Assembly: GCA_041659605.1 (NCBI GenBank)
Contig: JBAZXW010000024.1
Location: 5,731-69,730 of the forward strand
Direction: 5' to 3'
DNA from: Solimonas sp041659605
GTDB taxonomy: Bacteria > Pseudomonadota > Gammaproteobacteria > Nevskiales > Nevskiaceae
DNA: 64,000 nt
A program made the position numbers and the translations under genes. Numbering within the stretch: the first letter of the stretch is position 1; each line of letters starts with the position of its first letter. Positions 27,575-35,321 of the stretch are shown piece after piece. The notes under the pieces are model-generated. The model was not told the DNA's origin. It was given only the letters and a program-made list of their open reading frames with translations, and did no database searches.

Positions 27575-27837
27575 AGGGTTCCGAGGATGCCGCGCTCAAG
27601 GCGCGGCTCAAGCAGCTGATCGTCACCGAGACCGACAAGCAGGTCGATCCGGCCGTCGTTCCGGACGATCAGGCGCTGTTCGGTCCCAGGTCGGCGCTCG
27701 AACTGGATTCCGTCGACGGTCTGCAGATCTCGATGGCGCTGCAGATGCAGTTCGGCTTGCGCATCGAAGACCCCAAGGAAATGCGGCGCGTGCTCGCCAG
27801 CGTGAACACCTTGGCCGATTTCATCCAGCCGGCCTGA
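27571..27837 (+). CDS. Acyl carrier protein
   Basis: 88 residues. The phosphopantetheine attachment motif is ELDSVDGLQISM, with Ser in DSV. Family helices flank it (LKARLKQLIVTETDK before; FGLRIEDPKEMRRVLASVNTLADFIQ after). It overlaps the permease gene (ATGA) and ends one base before the ketosynthase start. Placement inside the cluster argues that it is dedicated to this pathway and not to general fatty-acid synthesis. Confidence 0.9.
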   Translation: MKGSEDAALKARLKQLIVTETDKQVDPAVVPDDQALFGPRSALELDSVDGLQISMALQMQFGLRIEDPKEMRRVLASVNTLADFIQPA

Positions 27838-27838
27838 C

Positions 27839-29011
27839 GTGTCCCCCGAACCGATCCTTGCGGCCGGCTCGCGGCCCGTCTACCTGCGTGCCGGCGACAC
27901 ACTCTGCGCAGCCGGCCGCGGTCTCGCGGCGGCGGCCGACGCCTGTATGACTCACGCCACGCGGCCGGCGCAGATCGTGTTCAGCAGCCTGGGCGTGGAC
28001 GTCCATCTCCCCTACTTCCGCATCGCCGGTGAGCGCGCCGCACCGGATGCCGAGTTGCTGCGCATTGCCGAGAACGTGATCGGGGCGGCGAAGCTCGACG
28101 CACCGCGGCGTCGACGCATGGGCCTGTTCCTTGGCACTTCGTCCGGCGGCATCGCGCAGCACGAGCGCGACTACGCCGCGGCGGTCGCCAGCGATCCGGA
28201 TGCACTGGCGATCTTCAACCCCGACCAGAGCCGGCCGGCGACGCGCCTGCACGTGGCGCTCGGGCTCGAAGGTCCCAACTACACGCTCAGCACCGCCTGC
28301 TCCAGCGCCGCCAACGCGCTGCTGTACGCGCTGTGGGCGGTGCGCGAAGGTCGCGTCGACGATGCCCTGGTCGTCGGCATCGAGTTCGAGAACCGGGTTT
28401 CGCAACAAGGCTTCCACAGCCTGATGCTGGCGACGCGCGAACTGTCGCGCCCCTTCGACCAGCGCCGCGACGGCATCATGCTCGGCGAGGGTGTCGCCGT
28501 CGCAGTGATCAGCCGCGATCCACCGGCCCAGGGTCCGGTGTGGCGCCTGCGCGGCGGCGGCACCTTCTGCGACACGACGCATCCGACCAACCCGTCCGCG
28601 GCGCAGATCGCACACACGATCCGTCTGGCCTTCGCCGATGCCGGCGTCGATGCCGCGCAGATCGGTGCGATCAAGGCGCACGGCACCGGCACGCGCGCCA
28701 ACGACCTGTCGGAAGGACTGGGCCTGCGCGAAATCTTCGGCGACCGCGTGCCGCCGTTCTCGACGGTCAAGCCGGTGCTCGGGCACACGCTCGGCGCCTG
28801 CGGCCTGCTCGAAACGCTGGCCTTCACCGCCTGCCTCGATCGCGGCACGATCCCGGCGACGCGCTACTTCGAGCAGCCCGATCCCGAGATCGGCATCGCG
28901 CCGCTAACCGCGCCCGCTCCCTGGTCGGGCGGTCCGGTGCTGTTTAACACCTTCGGCTTCGGCGGCAACAACTGCGCACTGGTGCTCGAACGCGAGGCGC
29001 AGCCGTGCTGA
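27839..29011 (+). CDS. Beta-ketoacyl-ACP synthase (FabF/ApeO-like)
   Basis: 390 residues from a GTG. The decarboxylative condensing triad is complete: Cys154 (LSTACSSAANAL), His281 (IKAHGTGTRANDLSEG) and His316 (KPVLGHTLGACGLLE), with Lys311. The C-terminal GFGGNN motif is present. It should extend acyl chains on the neighbouring acyl carrier protein. Its last seven bases overlap the next gene, which encodes a ketosynthase homologue lacking the nucleophile. The pair therefore resembles ketosynthase/chain-length-factor couples of aryl-polyene and type II polyketide systems. Confidence 0.88.
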   Translation: MSPEPILAAGSRPVYLRAGDTLCAAGRGLAAAADACMTHATRPAQIVFSSLGVDVHLPYFRIAGERAAPDAELLRIAENVIGAAKLDAPRRRRMGLFLGTSSGGIAQHERDYAAAVASDPDALAIFNPDQSRPATRLHVALGLEGPNYTLSTACSSAANALLYALWAVREGRVDDALVVGIEFENRVSQQGFHSLMLATRELSRPFDQRRDGIMLGEGVAVAVISRDPPAQGPVWRLRGGGTFCDTTHPTNPSAAQIAHTIRLAFADAGVDAAQIGAIKAHGTGTRANDLSEGLGLREIFGDRVPPFSTVKPVLGHTLGACGLLETLAFTACLDRGTIPATRYFEQPDPEIGIAPLTAPAPWSGGPVLFNTFGFGGNNCALVLEREAQPC

Positions 29012-29871
29012 AGATCGCCGCGGTGTTCCATCACGAAAACCTGCTGAGCGAGACGCCGGCCGATCTGCGCGCCGAGCTGCAGGTGCTCACCGGGCAGGCG
29101 TTCCGGCGCATCAACCGCTTCATCGAACTGGCGATCTTCGGCGCGCTGCAATGCGGTCGCAGCGCTGGCGGCGTCGGTCCCGATACAGCGATGTACCTGG
29201 CCTCGGAAGCGCCGATGCTGGTCGACTGCGTGCGCGCGCTGCGCGGCGTCGTCGCCGAGGGCCGGCCGCCCAAGCCCTTCGAGTTCATGAACATCTCCGG
29301 CAACATGGCCGGGTTCTACATCGCCCAGCACCTGCGCATGAACGGCCCGCAGCTGGCGATCCACCGCAAGGGCGCCGCCCTCGAAGCCGTGTGCGAGCTG
29401 CTGCGCCTGAGCAGCGCACATCATCGCCGCGCCCTGCTCGGTTACGTCGAGGAAGGCGTCTGGCCGCTGACCGAACAGCGCGTGCGCCTGAACCTGGCCA
29501 CGGACGCGCCGATCCTGGAATGCAGCCACTGGTTCTACTTCGACGCCGACTGCGCCCGCCCCAAAGCCCTGCTCGAAGTCGCGCCGCGCTGCGCGAACCT
29601 CGACGAAGCGGCGAACGTGCTGCGCAAGATTCCGTCCGGTTGGCGCGTGGTCGCCGGTCACGGCTGCAGCCGTGAGGACATCGAACGCCTGGTCTCGAGC
29701 GGTATCGCGGCCACCGGGCTACCCGCAAAACGGCCCTACAGCACTGGCGAAACCGCCGGCCTGCTCGCGACTTTCGTCGAACGCCCGGACGCACCGGGTC
29801 TGGCGCACCTGAGCCGTGGTGGGGACGGCGGCTATTACCCGGTGCTGGTGTCCGCGGGAGTCGCCGCTTAG
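29005..29871 (+). CDS. Ketosynthase-like protein without active-site Cys (chain-length-factor-like)
   Basis: 288 residues from a GTG inside the end of the ketosynthase gene. The thiolase-fold N-terminal half is recognisable: VGPDTAMYLASEAPMLVDCV, FEFMNISGNMAGFYIAQHLRMNGP. Aligning MNGPQLAIHRKGAALEAV with the ketosynthase's LEGPNYTLSTACSSAANA places Gly123 where the nucleophilic Cys should be. The protein is shorter than a full ketosynthase by about 100 residues. It is likely an inactive partner that shapes the ketosynthase pocket, as ApeC or type II chain-length factors do. Such pairing is inferred from the gene overlap. Confidence 0.7.
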   Translation: MLKIAAVFHHENLLSETPADLRAELQVLTGQAFRRINRFIELAIFGALQCGRSAGGVGPDTAMYLASEAPMLVDCVRALRGVVAEGRPPKPFEFMNISGNMAGFYIAQHLRMNGPQLAIHRKGAALEAVCELLRLSSAHHRRALLGYVEEGVWPLTEQRVRLNLATDAPILECSHWFYFDADCARPKALLEVAPRCANLDEAANVLRKIPSGWRVVAGHGCSREDIERLVSSGIAATGLPAKRPYSTGETAGLLATFVERPDAPGLAHLSRGGDGGYYPVLVSAGVAA

Positions 29872-29887
29872 CCGAAGGCAACGAATT

Positions 29888-29957
29888 TGTAGGAGCGGCC
29901 CACGGCCGCGACTCTGTGCGGCGTGTGCGCCGCATCGCGGCCATGGGCCGCCTACAA
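29888..29957. repeat. REP-type inverted repeat supplying a stop codon
   Basis: The left arm TTGTAGGAGCGGCC and right arm GGGCCGCCTACAA are inverted around an inner hairpin TGCGGCG...CGCCGCA. The same three-part structure occurs at 51966-52043. On the minus strand the TAG of the right-end TGTAGG is the stop codon of the BtrH-like gene (29954-29952). Confidence 0.85.
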
Positions 29958-30965
29958 CGGCGATGACTTCGACCACGCTTTGAGCTGCTGGTAGACCTGC
30001 CGTTCCTGCGTCGCGCAGCGGCGCAGCTGATCCGACAATTCCGGCAACCCCACGCCCTCGCGCTTGCGCGAGAACTGGGCGCCGAGCAGCGCGAACTTGC
30101 GCCATTCGTCGCCGGCGATGGTCATCTGGGCGGAGGCATCCAGCAGCGCAGATTGCTGCAGCGCTTCGCCGCATTCCTGCAGGAAGGCGGCGTACATGAA
30201 GCGGAAGCCGCCGCCGCCGGTGCCGATCTCTTCCTGCATGCGCACGATGTTGCCGACCCACAGGCGCTGGACGCGCACGTCGGGGATTTTCTTGTCGAGC
30301 ACGGCGATGCGGTCGGCGACGCGCTCGATGGCGCGCACGCCGACGAAGGGCATCGGCGCGTGCAGCATCATCTTCCAGGTCTTGCCGATGCCGCGGCGGG
30401 CGGCGGCGTCGAGGTCGAAGTCGGCCTTGAACGTCAGCGGCCGGTACATCAGGCCCTTGGGCGCGAACACGCCCTTGGCGAAGCGCGCCTTGCGCAGGTC
30501 GGCTGCCGGGCAGCGCTGCGGCTGGTCGAAGACCGGATCGCTGACCAGGTAGTCGTCCCCTTCACGGCCGTAGACGACGACGTTGTGGGCGTTGAAGTGG
30601 AAGCGCATTTCCGGCGGGAAATACGGCAGCCAGTACACCGAGGTCTGCAGGCCGACCGGGTGACCGGCTGCCAGCTCGGCGTCGAGCGCGGCTTCGGCCG
30701 CGGCCGGATCGCGGAAGGTCCGGCGCTCCATCTCCAGGCCCAGCGGCTTGCGCAGGCCCTTGTAGACGCTGCCCGGCGGCATGCGGTAGGTGGTCAGCGG
30801 GAATCCGCCGACCTTCACGAATGGCAGGTGCGCGAAAGTCAGCGTGCCTGACAGGCCCAGCGCCATCGGCTCGCTCATCTTCAGGCCATAGAAACTCAGC
30901 AGATTGGCCGTGACCCCGCTTTCGCAATGACCTGCGTGGCGGTGCTGAAAAGTATTTACAATCAA
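29952..30965 (-). CDS. BtrH N-terminal-domain protein, putative acyltransferase
   Basis: 337 residues. The start is a TTG overlapping the stop of the preceding gene (TTGA), with AAAGG seven bases upstream; later ATGs would remove the active site. The papain-like BtrH fold is suggested by GHCESGVTANLLSFYG (Cys14), FHFNAHNVVVYGREGDDYLVSDP (His127, Asp143 as candidate triad) and a helical C-terminal part about 180-337. BtrH transfers an acyl group from an acyl carrier protein to an aminoglycoside in butirosin synthesis. By analogy this protein may move an acyl chain from the cluster's ACP to a resorcinol or other acceptor. The stop codon lies in a REP repeat. Confidence 0.8.
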   Translation of the reverse strand: MIVNTFQHRHAGHCESGVTANLLSFYGLKMSEPMALGLSGTLTFAHLPFVKVGGFPLTTYRMPPGSVYKGLRKPLGLEMERRTFRDPAAAEAALDAELAAGHPVGLQTSVYWLPYFPPEMRFHFNAHNVVVYGREGDDYLVSDPVFDQPQRCPAADLRKARFAKGVFAPKGLMYRPLTFKADFDLDAAARRGIGKTWKMMLHAPMPFVGVRAIERVADRIAVLDKKIPDVRVQRLWVGNIVRMQEEIGTGGGGFRFMYAAFLQECGEALQQSALLDASAQMTIAGDEWRKFALLGAQFSRKREGVGLPELSDQLRRCATQERQVYQQLKAWSKSSPL

Positions 30966-31357
30966 TGAACTGCCTTTAATTCTTCAAGTGAAATGCCAAG
31001 CGCCTCAGCATAGCGCAGCAGGAGGCGCTCCGGCAGGCGGGCAAACACCGCCGGACGCAGGTGGCGGCGGATGCGCCAGCGCCACAGGCCGGTGGTCTGC
31101 GCCAGCGTCGGCAGATCCATGCGGCGGTCGTGCATGTGGAATTCGAGCGGTGAGGCTTCGCCGCGCAGCACGCGGGCGCGGGCAGCTTCGGCGAGGCGCC
31201 GGAACTCGGCCACAGCGTCACCGGTCACGGTCGCTTCGACCTCCCAGCCGCTGGACGCGACGGTTTCGTAGTGCCCGGCGCGATCGACCGCGTACATCGC
31301 CTTGCGGGCGTCGCCGAAGTGTTTGACCTGGTCTTGCGGGACTTCGTCTTCCCTCAT
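30962..31357 (-). CDS. Small protein with a helix-turn-helix-like C-terminus in the dar operon
   Basis: 131 residues from the ATG at 31357. The N-terminal half (VKHFGDARKAMYAVDRAGHY, WEVEATVTGDAVAEFRRLAE) is mixed alpha/beta. The C-terminal half has MDLPTLAQTTGLWRWRIRRH followed by LLRYAEALGISLEELKAVH, which looks like a Xre-type helix-turn-helix plus a terminal helix. It could be a local regulator or a structural partner; neither is shown. It overlaps darB by four bases and the BtrH-like gene by four, so it is tightly coupled to both. Confidence 0.75.
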   Translation of the reverse strand: MREDEVPQDQVKHFGDARKAMYAVDRAGHYETVASSGWEVEATVTGDAVAEFRRLAEAARARVLRGEASPLEFHMHDRRMDLPTLAQTTGLWRWRIRRHLRPAVFARLPERLLLRYAEALGISLEELKAVH

Positions 31358-32505
31358 GCGTCGACCACGCGGAAACAGGCGAAGGCGATCGAGAAACGTC
31401 CGCTCTCCGGCACGTAGCACAGAATGCGCTGGCCGGGACGCAGCCGGTCGGAGCCGAACAGCTCGGCCAGCATCAGGTACATCGACGCCGCGCCGACGTT
31501 GCCCTTGACGCCCAGGTTGGTGAACCAGCGCTCCTGCGGGATCTTGAAGTCGTCCGGCATGACTTCCGCCATGACGCTGCGGAAATGCTCGGATGAGTAA
31601 TGCGGCAGGAACCAGTTCACGTCGTCGACGCGCAGCCCGCGGCGGTCGAGCATCGAGCGGAAGGCCTTGCCGGAGCTGACGCGGATGCCCTCTTCGAGCA
31701 GGCGCACGTCCTGCTTGACCGACATCACCGAGCGCTCCGCGACCTCCTGTGCCGACGCGTATTCGCGCCAGCCGCGCAGCGTGCCGTCCTCGCGCTTTTC
31801 CGCGCCGGCGAACATGCAGGGCTCCAGCTCGTTGGCGTAGGAATACTGGTCGATCCACTCGACCTTGAGCGACAGGCCCGTGGCGTTCGGGCGATTCTGC
31901 AACAGCATCGCGCCGGCGCCGTCGGACAGCATCCAGCGCAGGAAATCCTTCTCGAAGGCGATGACGGGGCGCTTTTCCATCGCCGCGACCCGCGCCGCAT
32001 TCTCGGCTTGGAAGTTGCCGGCGCGCATGAAGCTGGACGCGAGTTCCGAGCCGGTGGCGACGGCGTGGCGCGCCTGCCCGCCCAGCACCGAGAGATACGC
32101 GTACTTGAGCGAGGTCAGACCGGACACGCAGATGCCGGAGGTTGCGACCACTTCGCAAGGCCGCGAGGCCAGTTCGCCGTGCACCATCACCGCGTGGTTG
32201 GGCATCAGCTGGTCGGGTGAACTCGTGCCGCAGGCCAGCACGTCGATTTCGTCCAGCGAAAAACCTTTACCCACGAGCCCACGTACCGCTTCGGCGGTCA
32301 GCTGCGCGTTGGTGTGCGTCTGCGCGCCGGTGGCCGGGTCGATTGCATAGTGGCGCGAGCGGATGCCGTTGCTGCGCAGCACCATTGCGCGCGCACGCGA
32401 CGGCCGCCCGCCGACCTGCCCCAGGACCGGCTCGATGTCGTCGTTGGCAATCGGGGCATTGGGAAGGAAGGCCGCAATGCGGGTGACGTAGACGCTTTCA
32501 GCCAC
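31354..32505 (-). CDS. darB: DarB-type ketoacyl synthase III of dialkylresorcinol synthesis
   Basis: 383 residues from a GTG with GGAGG six bases upstream. The KAS III triad is intact: Cys126 (ATSGICVSGLTSLK), His302 (FLPHYSSEHF) and Asn336 (GVKGNVGAAS). The N-terminus (VYVTRIAAFLPNAPIANDDI, then TNAQLTAEAVRGL) closely resembles DarB/StlD-like enzymes as I recall them. DarB works with DarA to join two beta-keto or alpha,beta-unsaturated acyl units and close the ring of dialkylresorcinols. It overlaps darA by eight bases. Confidence 0.88.
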   Translation of the reverse strand: MAESVYVTRIAAFLPNAPIANDDIEPVLGQVGGRPSRARAMVLRSNGIRSRHYAIDPATGAQTHTNAQLTAEAVRGLVGKGFSLDEIDVLACGTSSPDQLMPNHAVMVHGELASRPCEVVATSGICVSGLTSLKYAYLSVLGGQARHAVATGSELASSFMRAGNFQAENAARVAAMEKRPVIAFEKDFLRWMLSDGAGAMLLQNRPNATGLSLKVEWIDQYSYANELEPCMFAGAEKREDGTLRGWREYASAQEVAERSVMSVKQDVRLLEEGIRVSSGKAFRSMLDRRGLRVDDVNWFLPHYSSEHFRSVMAEVMPDDFKIPQERWFTNLGVKGNVGAASMYLMLAELFGSDRLRPGQRILCYVPESGRFSIAFACFRVVDA

Positions 32506-33448
32506 CAGAACCCTCCGCGAGGCGCTGGCGCCCCGAGCCCGAAGGCTGTTCGAAATAGCGCTTCTGTTCGGCCAGGCGCTTGCCGGCCAGCGCGTTGAGC
32601 AGATAACGGATCAGCATGGTGATCGGCACGATTGTCAGGATCATCGTGACCAGGAATGCTGCGTAGAGGGCCAGCACCGGCTTGCGCTGCGGCGCGCCCG
32701 GCGCTCCGACCGCGCGCAGCAGCCGGCCCCAGATCTGGAAGCTGCGGCGGCCGATCTTCTCGCTGGGCACGAGGCGCACGTCGGCCTCAACCGCGCCCAG
32801 GCCGGACAGTACCGGCGTGCGACCGTCAAGCCGTCCCTGCCGCAAGGCATCCACCAGCGCCACGCCAAAGCGCGACGCGGCGCGAATGCGCTGGGCGTCG
32901 ATCCCCGGCGGCGGCAAGCCCCAGACGCTGTCGGTCTTGCCGGTCAGCATCCAGCGCGGCGTCGTGATGAAGGTCGCGAAGCTGCTGCCGGCATCGGTCA
33001 GCACGACGTTGTCGGAAAGGCGTGCGCCGGCGTCGGCGAGCAGGCGCTTCACCTCTTCCTGCGCCATGTGCCACATGTTGCGGCAGGCGATCAGGGTCAC
33101 GACCGGCGTGTCGCGCAGCAGCGTGCGTCCCTGTTCGGACTTGAGGAAGGCGGTCACCGGCGGCGCCGGTGACAGGAACCACACGGTGTAGGCCAGCACG
33201 ATCAGGTCGTAGCGTTGGTCCGCGGACACGGCCAGCGGCTGCAGCGCCGGCGGATCGAGGTGCACGGTTTCCGGGAACTGGTCGAAGAACTGGAAGAACG
33301 GCCACGGGAACGGGTACGGCGTGGCTGGCACCAGCGGACACCAGTCCACTTCGATGCCCTCCGCCTGTTCCAGCGGGGCACATACCGAGCGCGCGACGCG
33401 CTCCAGCTGCCCCGTCTGGGAGTAATAGACCACCAGAACCCGCTTCAT
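32498..33448 (-). CDS. darA: DarA, dialkylresorcinol condensing enzyme
   Basis: 316 residues from the ATG at 33448, directly after GGGAGAGGGG. A flavodoxin-like N-terminal domain (MKRVLVVYYSQTGQLERVAR, YDLIVLAYTVWFLSPAPP, TLIACRNMWHMAQEEVKRLL) has the sequence pattern of DarA from dialkylresorcinol and flexirubin clusters. Near the C-terminus is one membrane helix (LYAAFLVTMILTIVPITMLI), suggesting membrane association. First gene of the minus-strand operon darA-darB-HTH-btrH. The aromatase DarC is not present nearby. Confidence 0.87.
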   Translation of the reverse strand: MKRVLVVYYSQTGQLERVARSVCAPLEQAEGIEVDWCPLVPATPYPFPWPFFQFFDQFPETVHLDPPALQPLAVSADQRYDLIVLAYTVWFLSPAPPVTAFLKSEQGRTLLRDTPVVTLIACRNMWHMAQEEVKRLLADAGARLSDNVVLTDAGSSFATFITTPRWMLTGKTDSVWGLPPPGIDAQRIRAASRFGVALVDALRQGRLDGRTPVLSGLGAVEADVRLVPSEKIGRRSFQIWGRLLRAVGAPGAPQRKPVLALYAAFLVTMILTIVPITMLIRYLLNALAGKRLAEQKRYFEQPSGSGRQRLAEGSGG

Positions 33449-33481
33449 CCCCTCTCCCAACAGACTGCGGAGGCGGCAAAC

Positions 33482-33510
33482 GACGAGGGCGCGATCATCG
33501 CGCCCTCGTC
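33482..33510 (-). terminator. Hairpin after malate synthase
   Basis: A perfect 13-bp stem (33482-33494 with 33498-33510) has a three-base loop. On the minus strand it lies 23 bases after the aceB stop and before darA. The T run is short (GTTTG), so some read-through into the dar operon is likely. Confidence 0.65.
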
Positions 33511-33533
33511 TTCACCGCATGATCGAGCCCAGT

Positions 33534-35120
33534 TTAGTCCAGATACGCGTAGGCCGGCAGGGTGAGGAAGTCGCCGCACTGCGACGCAGTCGACATGCGG
33601 GCGAACATGCCCGCCGCCTCGGCGTAGCGGCCCTTGTAGTAGCGCTCGTCGCCGAGCTGCTTGCGCACCGTCGCCAGCTCCTGGTCGATCATCGCCAGCA
33701 CCAGCTCGCGGGTCACGATGCGGCCGTCGGCCATCTTCACGCCGTACTTGAGCCACTGCCAGACCTGCACGCGCGAGATCTCCGCGGTCGCGGCGTCTTC
33801 CATCAGGTTGTGCAGCGGGACGCAGCCGTTGCCCTTGATCCAGGCCTCGATGTACTGGATGCCGACGTTGACGTTGTTGCGCAGCCCGCCCTCGGTGACC
33901 TGCCCTTCGGGCAGCTTGAGCAGGTCGTCGGCCTTGATCTTGCGCTCGGCGAACTTCCGGTCGATCTGGTTGGGCTGCGGCATGTGCTCGTTGAACACCG
34001 CCATCGCCACCGGCACGAGGCCCGGGTGCGCAACCCAGGTGCCGTCGTGGCCGTTGTTGACCTCGCGCAGCTTGTCGGCGCGGACCTTGGCGAACACTTC
34101 CTCGTTCTTCGCCGCATCCTTGGTCGGGATGAACGCGGCCATGCCGCCCATCGCCTGCGCGCCGCGCTTGTGCGTGGTCTGGCACAGCAGCTTGGAGTAG
34201 CTGTCGAGGAAGTGGCGATCCATGCCGACGCTGTGGCGGTCCGGGATGATGCGGTCGCCGTGGTTACGGAAAGTCTTGATGAAGCTGAAGATGTAGTCCC
34301 AGCGGCCGCAGTTGAGGGCGACGATGTGGTCCTTGAGTTCGAACAGGATCTCGTCCATCTCGAACGATGCCCAGATGGTCTCGATCAGCACCGTCGCCTT
34401 GATCGTCTTCTGCGGGATCTTCAGCAGGTTCTGCGCGTCCTTGAAGATGCTGTTCCACAGCCGCGCTTCGAGGTGCGACTGCATCTTCGGCAGGTAGAAG
34501 TACGGGCCGCTGCCGCGCTTGAGCAGTTCCTTCGCGTTGTGGAAGAAGTACAGCGCGAAGTCGACGATGCCGCCCGGGGCCGGCTTGCCGTCGATCAGGA
34601 TGTGCTTCTCTTCGAGGTGCCAGCCGCGCGGACGCACGATCAGCGTGGCGATGTCCTTGTTGAGCTTGTATTCCTTGCCTTCCGGCGACGTGAAGCTGAT
34701 CTTGCGGCGCACCGCGTCGGACAGGTTGATGTGCCCGTCCATCATCAGCTCCCAGGTCGGCGCCGCCGAGTCCTCGAAGTCGGCCATGAAGCACTTCGCG
34801 CCGGAGTTGAGCGCGTTGATGATCATCTTGCGGTCGACCGGCCCGGTGATCTCGACGCGACGATCCTGCAGGTCGGCCGGGATGCCGGCGATCTTCCACT
34901 TGCCGTCGCGGATCTTCGCGGTTTCCTTGAGGAACTTCAGCTTGAGCTTGCCGGTGTCGATGGCGGCCTGGCGCACGTCGCGGTAGGCCAGCAGCACGTC
35001 GCGACGCGGGCCGTGCTTGCGGACCAGCGTGGCGACGAACTTGAGCGCCTCCGGAGTGAGGATCTTCTTGTAGGCCGGGTTCATCGCGCCGAGAATCTCG
35101 ACGCCATTGACTGCGCTCAT
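33534..35120 (-). CDS. aceB: Malate synthase A
   Basis: 528 residues from the ATG at 35120, with GAGG seven bases upstream; the open frame before it contains a REP repeat and is not part of the gene. Family segments include FMADFEDSAAPTWELMMDGH, RPRGWHLEEKHILIDGKP, GPYFYLPKMQSHLEARLWN, VLIETIWASFEMDEILFEL and NVGIQYIEAWIKGNGCVPLH. These contain the catalytic Arg and Asp regions. It condenses glyoxylate with acetyl-CoA to malate. It belongs functionally with aceA at 23.7 kb, from which it is separated by the dar cluster. Confidence 0.96.
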   Translation of the reverse strand: MSAVNGVEILGAMNPAYKKILTPEALKFVATLVRKHGPRRDVLLAYRDVRQAAIDTGKLKLKFLKETAKIRDGKWKIAGIPADLQDRRVEITGPVDRKMIINALNSGAKCFMADFEDSAAPTWELMMDGHINLSDAVRRKISFTSPEGKEYKLNKDIATLIVRPRGWHLEEKHILIDGKPAPGGIVDFALYFFHNAKELLKRGSGPYFYLPKMQSHLEARLWNSIFKDAQNLLKIPQKTIKATVLIETIWASFEMDEILFELKDHIVALNCGRWDYIFSFIKTFRNHGDRIIPDRHSVGMDRHFLDSYSKLLCQTTHKRGAQAMGGMAAFIPTKDAAKNEEVFAKVRADKLREVNNGHDGTWVAHPGLVPVAMAVFNEHMPQPNQIDRKFAERKIKADDLLKLPEGQVTEGGLRNNVNVGIQYIEAWIKGNGCVPLHNLMEDAATAEISRVQVWQWLKYGVKMADGRIVTRELVLAMIDQELATVRKQLGDERYYKGRYAEAAGMFARMSTASQCGDFLTLPAYAYLD

Positions 35121-35226
35121 TTCACAACCTCGCTGAAGGAAAACGCCCAGAAAATCGGGGGCCGGCACTATAGCCAACGAGCCCTGATCCCGCAATGAAA
35201 TCCTGGCCTTGTTTCCACGCCACATC

Positions 35227-35291
35227 GTAGGGCGGCCCATGGCCGCCATCGCGCGAAACATGCCCGCTCCGGCGGCCTCGGGCCGCCCTAC
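35227..35291. repeat. REP-type inverted repeat upstream of the amidohydrolase gene
   Basis: GTAGGGCGGCCCATGGCCGCC on the left is partly inverted as GGCGGCC...GGGCCGCCCTAC on the right. It fills much of the 200-base gap between the divergent aceB and amidohydrolase genes. It belongs to the same loose family as the repeat at 57847-57890. Confidence 0.8.
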
Positions 35292-35321
35292 AATGCATGG
35301 ACTTCGGATGGAGCTGCGCCC

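Noticed and set aside
33519..35198. A 559-codon open frame antisense to aceB
   Set aside because: Malate synthase on the minus strand carries all family segments. The antisense frame exists only because stops are rare at this base composition.
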